Assembly (NCBI GenBank): GCA_013001045.1
Contig: JABDNG010000043.1
Location: 1 to 51,357 of the forward strand
DNA from: Woeseiaceae bacterium
Lineage (GTDB): Bacteria > Pseudomonadota > Gammaproteobacteria > Steroidobacterales > Woeseiaceae
DNA length: 51,357 nucleotides
Direction of reading: 5' to 3'
Shown here: positions 1 through 8,800 of the stretch, piece after piece
How the letters are laid out: each line of letters opens with the position of its first letter
Position numbering within the stretch: the stretch's first letter is position 1
Program-made: the position numbers and the translations under genes
The notes under the pieces: model-generated
What the model saw: the letters and a program-made list of their open reading frames with translations, nothing else
What the model was told of the DNA's origin: nothing
Databases searched by the model: none

Positions 1-16
1 TAGCTGACCGAACCGC

Positions 17-32
17 AAAGGCAGCTGCCTTT
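17..32. repeat. 16-bp perfect palindrome
   Basis: The bases AAAGGCAGCTGCCTTT form a perfect inverted repeat with no loop. It lies just past the stop of the minus-strand gene at 83-457, so it could be part of a transcription stop between that gene and whatever lies left of the window. Without a loop and with only a short T run this is weak. A reading frame is open from base 3 to about 165, but it runs under the minus-strand gene and I do not call it. Confidence 0.3.
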
Positions 33-82
33 CAAAGTCACATCGCTCATTTCGCTTACCCGTCGGAAGACCTGAGCGCTGA

Positions 83-457
83 TTATGCCTTATGTCGATG
101 CGTTCTGAGGAAGCCCACGGCTTCGCGCAGCCATTCGCAAGCGTCACATTCACACTGCTCAGGATGAGCCGATTCGTCCTGGCGAGGTTTGCGCAGGTAG
201 GCGACGGCGGCGCCAAGGGCGTGCAGGAGCTTGTCCAGGGGGACATCAGGTGTCGGGAGAGCACGATTACTGTTCAGCCAGCAGCAAGCCTCACCAAACG
301 CACATGAGGCGCAAAGTTCGTCTTTGGCCTCGAAGCCACCGCTGAGATGGCATTCTGTAAAATCGACTTCACGCTCGATCACCCAGCGTGGATAGTCCAG
401 CAAGGTGGCAACATACCCTGTAATCGTGCGCGTATTTCTGCCCGCGAGCGTCGGCAT
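83..457 (-). CDS. Small cysteine-rich protein of unknown function
   Basis: A 124-residue protein I do not recognise. It carries eight cysteines: C36, C49, C52, C58 and C59, then C102, C104 and C107. The central CxxCx5CC and the terminal CxCxxC arrangements look suited to binding a metal or an iron-sulfur cluster, which is inference. There is no signal peptide or membrane segment, so it is probably cytoplasmic. The ATG at 457 is preceded at good spacing by a strong ribosome binding site, GAAGGGG on the minus strand (about 464-470), which supports a real gene. It is transcribed away from the TonB-dependent receptor gene. Its function is open. Confidence 0.6.
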   Translation of the reverse strand: MPTLAGRNTRTITGYVATLLDYPRWVIEREVDFTECHLSGGFEAKDELCASCAFGEACCWLNSNRALPTPDVPLDKLLHALGAAVAYLRKPRQDESAHPEQCECDACEWLREAVGFLRTHRHKA

Positions 458-542
458 TAACGACCCCTTCGACGTTGGAACAGGCTAGTTCACTACGTCT
501 CGGCTCCGCAATTCGCGTTTTTACCTAGCCGCTGGACGCCCA

Positions 543-557
543 CGCTGCGTCGCAGCG
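543..557. repeat. Short palindrome in the divergent spacer
   Basis: CGCTGCG, one T, then CGCAGCG form perfect 7-base arms. No T run follows on either strand, so it is not an obvious terminator. It lies between the small Cys-rich gene and the TonB-dependent receptor gene and may be a protein-binding site or chance. Confidence 0.2.
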
Positions 558-568
558 ATTAAGAAATC

Positions 569-598
569 GTTGTGTTTTCACAACACGTTCTGAATAAA
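569..598 (+). promoter_or_regulatory. Possible promoter with inverted repeat before the TonB-dependent receptor
   Basis: GTTGTG, a TTTT loop and CACAAC (569-584) form a 6-base inverted repeat. Inside it TTGTGT (570-575) could serve as a -35 box, followed after 17 bases by AATAAA (593-598) as a -10 box. Both are imperfect matches. If right, transcription would start near 605, leaving a leader of about 140 bases before the receptor start at 745, and a factor binding the repeat would block the -35 box. This is pattern reading only. Confidence 0.25.
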
Positions 599-744
599 CG
601 CCATACTTTATAGACTCCGCCGTTTACTTACGTGTGGCAATTTCGCATCATATGCCCTATGACAACGCCGCCACTAGACGGCCGTCCGGCGAAAGGGCGC
701 GTAGTAAGCCCTGCCGACTATCTCATGTACATAGGGGCAAGATA

Positions 745-3700
745 ATGAGACTCGATCAAGTTCGCGCACTCCTGGCGCGCACAACTGGCCTGTTCGTAAT
801 CGTGTTTTTCGGAGTGTCGCTCAGCGTCGCACCGGTTTATGCACAAGACGCTGCGGGTTCAAGCGATTCGATTGTTAGTGACGAAGATGACGACGACTTG
901 GAAGAAGTGATTGTCACTGGATCGCGGCTGAAGCGCGACACCTACACGAGCATCGCCCCGCTGCAAATCATAACGGGGCAGGTATCCCGTGAGGTCGGCC
1001 TGATGGACGCCGGCGACATCCTGCAGGAATCGACGGCCGCTTCAGGAACTCAGGTTGACCTGACGTTTCAGGGCGTCGTGCTCGACAACGGGCCGGGAGC
1101 AACCAATATCAACCTGCGCGGCCTCGGCGGCGCGCGCACACTGGTGCTCATTAATGGTCGGCGCGTCGCGCCGGCTGGTGTGGAAGGTGCTCCAACGTCG
1201 CCCGACCTCGGGCTGGTGCCATCATCGCTCGTGCAACAATACGACCTGCTGCTGGATGGCGCATCGTCCGTTTATGGCTCCGACGCGGTAGCGGGTGTTG
1301 CCAACATCATTATGCGCAAGGACTTCGACGGCTTCGAAATCGAGGCGTTTCATGAGGTCCCGCAATACCGCGGCGGCGAGCAGAACACGCTATCGCTCAC
1401 GTGGGGCAAGAACTTCGACCGCGGCTTCATCGGCGTCGGTGCCGAGTATACTGAGCAGGAACGTGTGGCCTTGGGCCAGCGGCCGTGGACCGGGAAATGC
1501 AACCGCCACGCCGAGATTGACGAGGACGGCAACGTGCGCAGCCAGTCGGTCTGGCAAGAGGTCCTCAGGAGGATGCCCTGGGACGACTGCGCGGGCGGTC
1601 CGGACATGTTCACGATTTGGGACATTCCCGATAGCGGCAGGCAGTTCTGGTTCTACACGCCCGGCACGACAAACACCGGCGTCCCGAACTGGTCGGACTG
1701 GTCCGAATTCGGCATCACTGACGTTAACAACGATGGCCTGGCCGACGTCAATTTCCGGGATTACTCTTCCACGGATAAATTCCAAGATCGGGACCTGTTC
1801 TCCGAGCGCACAACGACCGCGGCGATGGCCTTCGGTGAGTACACCTTCGAAGGCGAAGCCAACATAACGCCGTTCTTCGAGGTGCAGTACGGGCGTCGCA
1901 AGTTCAACAGCGTGTCAGGAACTTTTGGATTCTTCCCTGCTGTCCCTGCCAACAACCCGTACAATCCGTGCAACCCGAACGGTATTCGCGGCGTCGATTG
2001 CTCGCTGGCGCAAAACGAGTTATACGCTAACCCTAATTTCTTGGACGATTTCGTGCTGGCATCGCAGCCGTTCGATCCCGCGTTCGGAGACACGTACGGC
2101 GATGTTTGTGCCTTCTTTGGGATAACGCCGTGCAGTCCGATCACGGTATTCGGGCCAAATACGCCGGCCGGTGCGCTCGGCAGCATACAGCACATTTTGT
2201 ATCCTCGCGGGCATCTCGGTAATTCCACTGTCGACATCGACCAGACGCGTGGCGTGCTGGGTGTTCGCGGTGATCTGCCCGGGCTCTCGTTCGGTTCTTT
2301 CGATAACTGGTCGTTTGAGCTGGCCGCGACTCATTCATCATCCAGCGGCGACTCTTCTACCAGGGGCATTCGCGAAGATCGTATCGACTACGCCCTCGGC
2401 TGGTATTCCTTCACGAATACGCCGTGTGAGAACGACTCTGGGGTGGCTCTGTCGTCAGACGTAACATCAGGTTGTGTACCGGTTGACCTATTTGCGCCAT
2501 CCTTGCTGGAGCCCTACGTAAGTACGGGTTCCGTAGATGGCGAGTTCGCAACACAGGCGGAGCGCGACTACCTGTTTGACGGCAGAGATTTCGTGACCAA
2601 GTACAAACAGACCGTGTTCACGGCCTACGCCAGCGGCGATATTTTCGAGCTGCCCGGCGGTACCGTAGCTTTCGGTATCGGCTTGGAAACCCGCAAGGAT
2701 GATCTCGAATCCTTGCCGAATAATGTTGCAGCAGAAGGTCTGCTTTTCGGTCGGAACTCAGACCAGGGCGCCATCGGCGACAAGACGGTCGACGAGTTCT
2801 TCGCCGAGGTCGAACTGCCGATCTTCGCAGGCGTCACGGCCTTCGAGGAGCTGACCGTCAACCTGTCGACGCGCTACACCGACGACGAGTACTATGGCGG
2901 CGCCTGGACCGGATCGTACAAGCTAGGCTGGCGGCCGGTCGACTCCCTGTTGATTCGTGGAACGTTTGGTACTTCATTCCGTGCGCCCAATCTGCGCGAG
3001 CTGTTCCTTGCCGCCCAGACTGGCTTCAACAACACCTTCTTCGATCCGTGCTACGTGCCGCTGTCCGCACTTGATGATAATGACGAGTATGATCCAGAAC
3101 TTGATCAGCGTGACCCTGTCTTGCTGGCCAACTGCCTGGCGAACGGCGTAGACCCGACGCTGGCGAATCTCGGTGGCCAGACGACGTACCCGGTCGAAAT
3201 CCAGGTTGGTGGTGCGTTGGACCTGTTTCCTGAAAAGTCGGAATCGTGGACTGCAGGCCTCGTCTGGGATCTACCGTTCAATGCGTTTGACCTGACGATC
3301 GGCAGCTCCTACTACGAGATCGATATAAGAAACTCGATCATAGAGCCTGACGAGAACTTCATCGTCGGCGACTGCTACAACTCGGCGACAGGTGAGAGCG
3401 CGTTCTGTAGCCGTATCACGCGCGACCTCAGCGATCTGACCGACCCGCGCATCACGCTGATCGATGCCGGCTTCATCAACCGCGACAACGAGACGGCCCG
3501 TGGCGTCGACCTGAACCTTGCGTTCACCGATACCTGGACCTTCTTCGATCGGCCGGTCGACGTGACGCTCGACATGCGGGCCAACCGCCAGCTCGAACGC
3601 TCGACGCTGTTCGTCAACGAAGAGGGTGTAGCGGACTTTAACGAGTTCCAGGGATCTTTCGGTTTCCCGAACTGGAAAGGCCGCTCGATAATCCGCTTCG

Positions 3701-4071
3701 ACTACGCCGACTGGCGATTGACCTGGGAGACCAACTACACGGGGTCAGTCGAGCAGCGACCTGAGTTTATAGATGAGTTCGAAGACGCTATCACTGGCGG
3801 CTCTGATACCTGCTTCGGCCCGCCGGACGATGTGCTGTGCCGCGACATCGGCTTCGCCGAGAATTACTTCCGCCACGCAGTTTCCGTTTACTACTACGGT
3901 GACGAGTGGGCACTGGGCGCCGGCGTCCGCAACGTGCTGGCCGAAGACCCGCCGTTTGTCGATGGCACTGAAGTACGGGCTCTCAATAATTCACCGATTG
4001 GCTATGGCTACGATCTGATGGGTCGGACGTTTTTTATGAATGCCTCGTACAATTTCGGCGGCGGCGAGTAA
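745..4071 (+). CDS. TonB-dependent outer-membrane receptor (large)
   Basis: A 1108-residue TonB-dependent receptor that should import a substrate across the outer membrane using energy from TonB-ExbBD. The frame is open upstream to a GTG at 634, but the ATG at 745 begins a clean signal peptide (hydrophobic 11-30, cleavage near VYA-Q34). A TonB-box-like stretch, EEVIVTGSR, follows at 53-61 after an acidic linker. The plug domain spans about 62-195 and contains LRGLG (124-128) and LVLINGRR. The rest is a 22-strand-type barrel with long extracellular loops bearing several cysteines. The protein ends SYNFGGGE rather than in a terminal aromatic residue. The large size and the RGLG...NGRR plug style resemble receptors for peptides or glycans in Caulobacter and Xanthomonas relatives. 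The secreted S9 peptidase downstream makes peptide uptake plausible. The substrate is not readable. Confidence 0.93.
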   Translation: MRLDQVRALLARTTGLFVIVFFGVSLSVAPVYAQDAAGSSDSIVSDEDDDDLEEVIVTGSRLKRDTYTSIAPLQIITGQVSREVGLMDAGDILQESTAASGTQVDLTFQGVVLDNGPGATNINLRGLGGARTLVLINGRRVAPAGVEGAPTSPDLGLVPSSLVQQYDLLLDGASSVYGSDAVAGVANIIMRKDFDGFEIEAFHEVPQYRGGEQNTLSLTWGKNFDRGFIGVGAEYTEQERVALGQRPWTGKCNRHAEIDEDGNVRSQSVWQEVLRRMPWDDCAGGPDMFTIWDIPDSGRQFWFYTPGTTNTGVPNWSDWSEFGITDVNNDGLADVNFRDYSSTDKFQDRDLFSERTTTAAMAFGEYTFEGEANITPFFEVQYGRRKFNSVSGTFGFFPAVPANNPYNPCNPNGIRGVDCSLAQNELYANPNFLDDFVLASQPFDPAFGDTYGDVCAFFGITPCSPITVFGPNTPAGALGSIQHILYPRGHLGNSTVDIDQTRGVLGVRGDLPGLSFGSFDNWSFELAATHSSSSGDSSTRGIREDRIDYALGWYSFTNTPCENDSGVALSSDVTSGCVPVDLFAPSLLEPYVSTGSVDGEFATQAERDYLFDGRDFVTKYKQTVFTAYASGDIFELPGGTVAFGIGLETRKDDLESLPNNVAAEGLLFGRNSDQGAIGDKTVDEFFAEVELPIFAGVTAFEELTVNLSTRYTDDEYYGGAWTGSYKLGWRPVDSLLIRGTFGTSFRAPNLRELFLAAQTGFNNTFFDPCYVPLSALDDNDEYDPELDQRDPVLLANCLANGVDPTLANLGGQTTYPVEIQVGGALDLFPEKSESWTAGLVWDLPFNAFDLTIGSSYYEIDIRNSIIEPDENFIVGDCYNSATGESAFCSRITRDLSDLTDPRITLIDAGFINRDNETARGVDLNLAFTDTWTFFDRPVDVTLDMRANRQLERSTLFVNEEGVADFNEFQGSFGFPNWKGRSIIRFDYADWRLTWETNYTGSVEQRPEFIDEFEDAITGGSDTCFGPPDDVLCRDIGFAENYFRHAVSVYYYGDEWALGAGVRNVLAEDPPFVDGTEVRALNNSPIGYGYDLMGRTFFMNASYNFGGGE

Positions 4072-4112
4072 ACATCAGGCGACTATAATCACGCGTGAAT
4101 GCTGAAGCGTAA

Positions 4113-4149
4113 GGCCTTGCGAAACGCAATTTCGCAGGGCCTTTCTTTT
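4113..4149 (+). terminator. Rho-independent terminator after the TonB-dependent receptor
   Basis: GGCCTTGCGAAA (4113-4124) pairs with TTTCGCAGGGCC (4130-4141), a 12-base stem with one G-U pair and a 5-base loop. It is followed directly by TTTCTTTT. It lies 41 bases past the receptor stop, so the receptor and the S9 peptidase are probably separate transcripts. Confidence 0.85.
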
Positions 4150-4212
4150 GGGCAGGGCGCGAACTAACATCGGTGGATTGGGTCAATCAGCGGTACAGCA
4201 AATTAGAGGGCA

Positions 4213-6210
4213 ATGCGAATGCGCAAAACAATCCTGATAGCGATCGGCTTGTTGGGTTGGACTTATAGTCTGGCTGCGTTGGCCGCAGATCTTGAACCCT
4301 ATCCGCTCGAGTACTGGGCCCTGCGACCGGTGATCAATAATGTTCAAGTGTCACCCGACGGCAAATACTTAGGCCTTATGAAGATCCCGACAAAGGACGG
4401 CAACCCGATTATCGAGGTTTATGAAACGGCTGACCTCGATAAGGAACCGTTTCGCCTCAACGCAGATCCGATGGAGATCACCAATTTCTACTGGGTTAGC
4501 GACAAGGACATCGTGTTTACGCTGCGGCAGAAGGTACGCGACCGTATCGAAGGCTTCAACCAGGGTGTCTACGAGAATCGTCTCGCGGTCGTCGACGTCA
4601 TTAAGAAGAAGATGCGCAGTTTCGATGAGTCAAATGCTGCGATCGAGCATCTGCTTCCCAACAAGCCGAGCAAAATTATTATTTCGTTCCAGGAAGGCGA
4701 GGCGAATGGCCCGGCTTCAAAAATCAAGGAGGCCTATCGGCCGCGTGCATACTGGGAATTCGACCTGGACCGGGGTACCAAGAAGCTGCTGATTCGCGGC
4801 AAGCTTGCACTGGGAAATATCCAATTTGACATAGACGGAAGGCCGTATTACGCGCAAGGCTTCGATGTTAAGGAGGGCGATTACGTCGCGTACTCTCGCT
4901 GGCCGGGCGAGAAGAAATGGACTGAGGCCGCGCGTGCTAGTGAGGACTCATTCGAGACCTTTAATGCAGTGGGACTCGATCCTGAAAAGCCGCGTCATTG
5001 GCTGATGAGAATGAACAATGGCGATGACAAGGTCGGTTTGTGGTCTTACGACACCGATAATCGCAAACTCGACGAGTTAATCTACCGTCGCAAGGACGCC
5101 GATGTTTACGGGGTGCGGTATCACAGTAACCGGTGGAAGTACCCCGGCAAGATAGTCGGCGTCTCTTATTTCAAGGATAAGTATCGCGTCGAGTACTTCG
5201 ACGAGGTAGAGGGGGCAACCTACAAACAACTCGAGGAGCTGATTCCGTACTCTCACTACGTCAATATCAGCAGCCGTTCCCGAGACGGCAACACGATGGT
5301 TGTGTATAACGCAGGACCGCGTGACCCGGGCACGTATTATCTTCTCAAAGACGGACGGTTCAAGACCATCGGCAGCCGGCAGCCGCTGCTTGAGAGTGAG
5401 AAGCTAGCTGACGTCAAGTACATCACGTACGATTCGCGCGATGGGCGTCAGATCCCGGCTTACCTCACGGTGCCCAACGGAGAAGGTCCTTTCCCACTCA
5501 TCGTATTGCCGCACGGCGGGCCATTCGTCCAGGAGACCGTGATCTACGACGAGTGGAGCCAGATGCTCGCCAATAACGGTTACATGGTGCTACAGCCGCA
5601 ATATCGTGGTTCGCTTGGCTACGGTTTGGACTTCTACATGTCGGCGTTCATGAACGGCGGCCAGGGCGGTTACAAGATGCAGGACGACAAGGACGATGGC
5701 GCCCTGCACCTGATTGAGGAAGGACTCGCCGATTCAGATCGTGTTGCAATGTTCGGCTGGTCCTATGGCGGTTACGCGGCCCTCGTTGCTGCATCGCGCG
5801 CGAAGCAGATTTATCAATGCGTCATTGCAGGTGCCGCGGTAAGCGATACCAATATGCAGGTTAATTACTACCGCTTTCAGATGAGAGGCGCGCAGCGTGA
5901 CGAGCAGCTCAGGATGTGGGACGACAGCGTTGCACCAATCGATGAAGAAGAGGTCGCCAAGGTCAATGTGCCGATGTTGCTGATACACGGTGACGTCGAT
6001 CAGCGTGTACCCATTGATCATGCGCGCAAGTACCGCAAGCTACTCGACAAGTACAACAAGAACTACAAGTACTTGGAGTTGGAGGGTGCTGATCATTTCT
6101 CGAACACGCTGTTCTTCGAGCACCAGATTGAGCTCTACGAGTCCATGATCGACTTCCTCGCGAACGACTGCGGGATGAAGCCTGATCTGCAGGCGAGCGT
6201 CGCGGAATAG
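4213..6210 (+). CDS. Secreted S9-family (prolyl oligopeptidase superfamily) serine peptidase
   Basis: A 665-residue S9 peptidase, probably periplasmic, cleaving short peptides as acylaminoacyl-peptidase-like (S9C) enzymes do. A signal peptide occupies residues 1-25 (cleavage near ALA-A25). The N-terminal half (about 30-390) has the irregular WD-like repeats of a propeller domain. The C-terminal alpha/beta hydrolase carries the triad: Ser517 in GWSYGG, Asp596 in HGDVDQRVP and His628 in GADHFS. The AGAGGG ribosome binding site ends only two bases before the ATG at 4213 but eight bases before a second in-frame ATG at 4219, so the true start is probably two codons in. The gene has its own upstream terminator from the receptor gene, but the pair may still act together in peptide scavenging. 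Confidence 0.93.
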   Translation: MRMRKTILIAIGLLGWTYSLAALAADLEPYPLEYWALRPVINNVQVSPDGKYLGLMKIPTKDGNPIIEVYETADLDKEPFRLNADPMEITNFYWVSDKDIVFTLRQKVRDRIEGFNQGVYENRLAVVDVIKKKMRSFDESNAAIEHLLPNKPSKIIISFQEGEANGPASKIKEAYRPRAYWEFDLDRGTKKLLIRGKLALGNIQFDIDGRPYYAQGFDVKEGDYVAYSRWPGEKKWTEAARASEDSFETFNAVGLDPEKPRHWLMRMNNGDDKVGLWSYDTDNRKLDELIYRRKDADVYGVRYHSNRWKYPGKIVGVSYFKDKYRVEYFDEVEGATYKQLEELIPYSHYVNISSRSRDGNTMVVYNAGPRDPGTYYLLKDGRFKTIGSRQPLLESEKLADVKYITYDSRDGRQIPAYLTVPNGEGPFPLIVLPHGGPFVQETVIYDEWSQMLANNGYMVLQPQYRGSLGYGLDFYMSAFMNGGQGGYKMQDDKDDGALHLIEEGLADSDRVAMFGWSYGGYAALVAASRAKQIYQCVIAGAAVSDTNMQVNYYRFQMRGAQRDEQLRMWDDSVAPIDEEEVAKVNVPMLLIHGDVDQRVPIDHARKYRKLLDKYNKNYKYLELEGADHFSNTLFFEHQIELYESMIDFLANDCGMKPDLQASVAE

Positions 6211-6211
6211 T

Positions 6212-6268
6212 GAAACGGGGACATTCTGCTTTTATCGGCCACGATAAAAGCAGAATGTCCCCAGTTTC
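6212..6268. repeat. Long perfect palindrome between convergent genes (REP-like or bidirectional terminator)
   Basis: Twenty bases starting GGGGACATTCTGC (6217-6236) are followed by a 6-base loop GGCCAC and the exact reverse complement (6243-6262). Flanking GAAAC (6212-6216) and GTTTC (6264-6268) extend the stem past a single unpaired A. The stem contains CTTTT/AAAAG runs, so it could stop transcription from both the S9 peptidase and the acetolactate synthase gene. Such GGGGACATT-type palindromes also resemble the REP elements moved by RAYT transposases. No transposase is nearby. The last base of the repeat is the last base of the minus-strand stop codon. Confidence 0.75.
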
Positions 6269-8118
6269 TAAAACATCTCGCTTGGGTCCGGCGCCTGGTC
6301 GTCCGGTTTTTCGCGGCTCTTTATATGATCGCCCGTGATCATGTGGTCGTAGCTCAGGCCCGGTCCGACCATCGGGTAGACGCCCGCGTCGCGGTCAATG
6401 ATAACCTCGAGGAAAGCAGGCCCTTTGAAATCCATGAATTCCCTGACGATGGCGGGTAGATCATCCTTGTTTTCCAGGCGCCTGGCGAACTTGAAGCCGT
6501 CGGCCTCAGCCGCTTTCACGAAGTCCTTGTTATGCAATGACTTGTCGCTGCCCGACATGCGACCGTCAAAATAGAGCTTTTGCCACTGACGCACCATGCC
6601 GTCGCCGAAATTATTCAGCACGATGACCTTGATTGGCAGATTGTAAGTGGTCGCTGTCTCGAGTTCGCCGATATTCATGCGAATGCTGCCGTCGCCATCG
6701 ATATCGATGATCGTGCGGTCGGGTCGAGCGAACTGCGCGCCAATCGCGGCGGGCAGGCCGAAACCCATCGTGCCCATGCTTCCGGAAGTGAGCCACAATC
6801 TTGGCTCGCGGAAATCGAAATATTGCGCCGCCCACATCTGGTGCTGTCCGACGCCGGTCGAGATGACTGCCTCGCCTTTGGAATGTTTGTTGATTTCCTC
6901 GATGACGGCATAGGGCTGTATCAGGTCCGAATCGCGATCGTAGTTGAGCGCGTACTCACTCTTCAGTTCGGCGATTTCCGTATGCCAGTCATCAAACGTC
7001 TTGGCAAAGCGAATTCGACGCCCGTAAGCCAGCATGTCCGTGAGGTCGCGCTCGAGCATGCCGACATGATGCCAGTTGACGCGTTTCACCTTGCCGATCT
7101 CGGCAAAGTCGACGTCAAAGTGAGCAATGTTCTTGGCATTCGGCGCGAAATTTCCCGGGTCGCCAGCAACGCGATCGTCGAAGCGCGCGCCGACGGCAAT
7201 GAGAAAATCGCAGTCCTCCACGGCGTAGTTCGCCGAGGCGATACCGTGCATACCCAGCATATGCAGCGCCAGCGGATGTGTCGTATCGCTGGCGCCCAGT
7301 GCCATTAAAGTTGTCGTAACCGGGATGCCGTATTCGTTTGCCAGCCGGCGCATGGCCTTTGTGGCGTTCGCATTGATAACGCCGCCGCCGGCGTAGATCA
7401 GCGGCCGCTCGGATTCCGACAACATCGTGAAAAACCGCTCGCTGGCGGCGTCGCTAAGGACATTCTCTTCGACCTTGGCGAGACGGCGCCGATAGCCATG
7501 CAGCGGCAACGTCCCGTGGCCCTTGAACTTGCCCTGCCAGTTTTGCACGTCTTTTGGGATATCGATGACGACGGGACCGGGCCGTCCCGTGCGTGCCAGT
7601 TCGAAAGCGCTGCGAACCGTGGCTTCGAGCTGCTCGGCGTCCGTTACGAGAAAGATGTGCTTTGCAACGGCGCCCATAATCGCCGAGACCGGCGCCTCCT
7701 GGAATGCGTCCGTGCCAATGGCGGCCATCGGGACCTGGCCGCAAATGACGACCAGCGGTACCGAGTCCGCCATGCTGTCGCGGACCGGCGTGACCGTGTT
7801 TGTCGCGCCGGGTCCCGAGGTGACCATGACGACGCCGACCTTGCCGCTGGCGCGAGCGTAACCCGCCGCCATGAAACCGGCGCCTTGTTCATTCGCGGGT
7901 ACGATGAGTGGCATCGATGAGCTGCCGTCAGCGCGCTTGTGCTGGTCGTTGTAACGGAAGACGGCATCGTAGATCGGTAGAATGGCGCCGCCACTGTAGC
8001 CAAAAATCGTATCGACACCCTCATCGGCCATGACCTGAACGACGGTATCTGCGCCATTCAGGGGCTGGCCCGCAAGCGGATGCTCGCGTTGCTCGGCGGT
8101 GTTGACCTGATCACTCAT
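6268..8118 (-). CDS. ilvB: Acetolactate synthase, large (catalytic) subunit
   Basis: The thiamine-diphosphate enzyme that condenses pyruvate with pyruvate or 2-oxobutyrate, the first common step to valine, leucine and isoleucine. It has 616 residues, slightly long because of an extra N-terminal segment of about 20 residues and a charged C-terminal tail. Key features are the catalytic Glu77 in ANEQG, the ThDP/Mg motif GDGS (475-478) with the NN pair at 502-503, the MVRQWQ segment, and the ending VYPMVGPG. The ATG at 8118 has only a weak ribosome binding site. The regulatory subunit gene is not downstream. It lies divergently 157 bases away, so the two subunits must be expressed from back-to-back promoters. 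The symbol could equally be ilvI or ilvG. Confidence 0.95.
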   Translation of the reverse strand: MSDQVNTAEQREHPLAGQPLNGADTVVQVMADEGVDTIFGYSGGAILPIYDAVFRYNDQHKRADGSSSMPLIVPANEQGAGFMAAGYARASGKVGVVMVTSGPGATNTVTPVRDSMADSVPLVVICGQVPMAAIGTDAFQEAPVSAIMGAVAKHIFLVTDAEQLEATVRSAFELARTGRPGPVVIDIPKDVQNWQGKFKGHGTLPLHGYRRRLAKVEENVLSDAASERFFTMLSESERPLIYAGGGVINANATKAMRRLANEYGIPVTTTLMALGASDTTHPLALHMLGMHGIASANYAVEDCDFLIAVGARFDDRVAGDPGNFAPNAKNIAHFDVDFAEIGKVKRVNWHHVGMLERDLTDMLAYGRRIRFAKTFDDWHTEIAELKSEYALNYDRDSDLIQPYAVIEEINKHSKGEAVISTGVGQHQMWAAQYFDFREPRLWLTSGSMGTMGFGLPAAIGAQFARPDRTIIDIDGDGSIRMNIGELETATTYNLPIKVIVLNNFGDGMVRQWQKLYFDGRMSGSDKSLHNKDFVKAAEADGFKFARRLENKDDLPAIVREFMDFKGPAFLEVIIDRDAGVYPMVGPGLSYDHMITGDHIKSREKPDDQAPDPSEMF

Positions 8119-8275
8119 CGTGTTGCTGCCCGACGCCTAAGTTACGGATTTTTCGCGAGTGTTTACTAATTTTTGCGGCATTGCAATACTGGACATTCTG
8201 CGCCACCATCGCCGGTCGAAACCGGGCAATTGGTTTCAAACGTAATTCACTGCTTCAGGTGGGAAACAGCACGCC
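8119..8275. promoter_or_regulatory. Divergent control region between the two acetolactate synthase subunit genes
   Basis: This 157-base spacer must hold both promoters. On the minus strand TTGCAA followed by an A+T-rich stretch and TAAACA could be a weak promoter for ilvB. On the plus strand I see no convincing -35/-10 pair. I found no leader peptide rich in Leu/Val/Ile codons and no strong terminator, so classical attenuation is not apparent. Confidence 0.35.
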
Positions 8276-8797
8276 ATGAGACACGCAATATCAGTCCTCT
8301 TGCAGAACGAGGTCGGCGCGTTGACGCGTATGTCGGGCATGTTCTCGTCTCGCGGCTATAACATCGAAACACTCAACGTGGCGCCGACCTATGATCCCAG
8401 GGTGTCGCGCGTAACGCTGGTCATAACAGGGTCGGATGCAGCAATTGCACAGCTCAACGCGCAGCTTGCCAAGCTCGTCGATGTCGTCAATATTCACGAT
8501 ATGACGCTGGGTGAGCACTTCGAGCGCGAACTGGCCATCGTGAAGATCAAACTGGGGACCGGCGGTCTTGCCAAGGCCATGTCGCTGGCGAAGCGCCTGG
8601 GAGCCGAGATGCTCGATGAGGCACAGTCGAGTTGCACGATGCAATTGACGGGCAGGGTCACTGAGGTTGACGAATTCGTCAACGAGGCGGCCAAGGTCGG
8701 TGAAATATCGGCGGTGGCACGCAGCGGCACAGTTGCCGTGTCGAAAGGCGAAGTCACTTTGACGTCCTTCGATCGGCAACACTTACTCGTCGGGTAG
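8276..8797 (+). CDS. ilvH: Acetolactate synthase, small (regulatory) subunit
   Basis: The 173-residue regulatory subunit that raises activity of the catalytic subunit and gives feedback inhibition by valine. It has the typical N-terminal ACT domain (about 2-75: RHAISVLLQNEVGALTRMSGMFSSRGYNIETL) and the C-terminal ALS_ss_C domain (about 85-160). Length is close to E. coli IlvH (163). It is the first gene of a plus-strand run with proB (3-base gap), proA and glpD, and is divergent from the catalytic subunit gene. Linking this subunit to proline biosynthesis rather than to ilvB or ilvC is unusual. Confidence 0.95.
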   Translation: MRHAISVLLQNEVGALTRMSGMFSSRGYNIETLNVAPTYDPRVSRVTLVITGSDAAIAQLNAQLAKLVDVVNIHDMTLGEHFERELAIVKIKLGTGGLAKAMSLAKRLGAEMLDEAQSSCTMQLTGRVTEVDEFVNEAAKVGEISAVARSGTVAVSKGEVTLTSFDRQHLLVG

Positions 8798-8800
8798 CCA

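Noticed and set aside
8191-8201. GGACATTCTGC, an 11-base match to the core of the palindrome at 6217-6262
   Set aside because: No inverted partner nearby, and a match of this length is not very unlikely by chance in 51 kb.
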